In this document: positions 4,969 through 5,182 of the stretch, piece by piece | How the letters are laid out: each line of letters starts with the position of its first letter | Position numbering within the stretch: the stretch's first letter is position 1 | Source: CAVQGZ01 sp964400785 | GTDB taxonomy: Bacteria; Actinomycetota; Actinomycetes; Jiangellales; Jiangellaceae | Direction: 5' to 3' | DNA: 5,182 nucleotides | NCBI GenBank assembly: GCA_964400785.1 | Contig: CAYNWB010000087.1 | Location: 1-5,182 of the forward strand | Notes under the pieces: model-generated | The model's database searches: none | What the model was told of the DNA's origin: nothing | Seen by the model: the letters and a program-made list of their open reading frames with translations, nothing else | Position numbers and translations under genes: made by a program

Positions 4969-5181
4969 TCACCATGACCAGGGCCTGTCGGGGTCCTTGG
5001 GCCAGCCGTCGTCCATGGCGGAGTGCCGGACGGGTGGGCGAGGGACCCGGTGCGCGTCGGCGGTCACGCTGGCCCCACACCGGGCGCAGGTGACGCGGTG
5101 CTCGTCGTACCGCACAGCGGTCCTGTCCGGAATCGGGCTGGTCCAGTCGTGTCGGCCGAGCAGGCAGGCCAGGGGGCGCAT
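4969..5181 (-). CDS. Zinc-ribbon-like microprotein, paralogue 3 of 3
   Basis: A 70-residue protein starting one base from the window edge. It has Cys6-L-L-G-R-His11-D-Trp13 and Cys32-A-R-Cys35-G, so the same four putative zinc ligands and the same N-terminal spacing as the two genes downstream. That identical spacing supports ATG 5181 as the true start even though its ribosome site lies outside the window. The C-terminal tail (DDGWPKDPDRPWSW) is rich in Trp, Pro and Asp and differs from the other copies. It is the first of the series visible here; further copies or the operon promoter may lie beyond 5182. Function is unknown. Confidence 0.72.
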   Translation of the reverse strand: MRPLACLLGRHDWTSPIPDRTAVRYDEHRVTCARCGASVTADAHRVPRPPVRHSAMDDGWPKDPDRPWSW

Positions 5182-5182
5182 G

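Overview
The window is GC-rich throughout. Its genes are tightly packed and often overlap by 4 bp (ATGA or GTGA), GTG starts are common, and at least two promoters look leaderless. Together this points to the chromosome or an accessory island of an actinomycete; I cannot name a genus. A run of 10 N at 713-722 marks a scaffold join, so the sequence is a draft or metagenome assembly, and the join itself looks suspicious (see findings).

Left part (1-2144): the first 41 bases hold the start of a leftward gene that runs off the window. After about 200 bp of regulatory DNA, with a 13-bp palindrome and a separate set of ATTTGATGT half-sites, comes a rightward two-gene unit. It encodes a TetR-family repressor (250-906) and a GT1-type glycosyltransferase of the UGT/macrolide-glycosyltransferase superfamily (903-2144), joined by an ATGA overlap. 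The simplest reading is a ligand-responsive repressor controlling an enzyme that glycosylates a small hydrophobic molecule.

Middle (2247-3103, minus strand): a complete HepT/MntA-type toxin-antitoxin operon. The nucleotidyltransferase antitoxin carries an extra N-terminal XRE helix-turn-helix domain, its promoter appears leaderless, and an inverted repeat brackets the -10 hexamer. This suggests that protein neutralisation and transcriptional autorepression are combined in one polypeptide.

Right part (3312-5181, minus strand): three consecutive short genes encode paralogous microproteins that share an N-terminal C-x-L-G-x-H-x-W motif and a later C-x-x-C pair, so they are probable zinc-binding proteins. 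The last overlaps by GTGA a lipoprotein serine hydrolase of the beta-lactamase/DD-peptidase fold. This looks like one operon, read from the right edge leftward, and the microprotein series may continue beyond the window. No tRNA, rRNA, CRISPR array, insertion sequence or phage integrase was seen.
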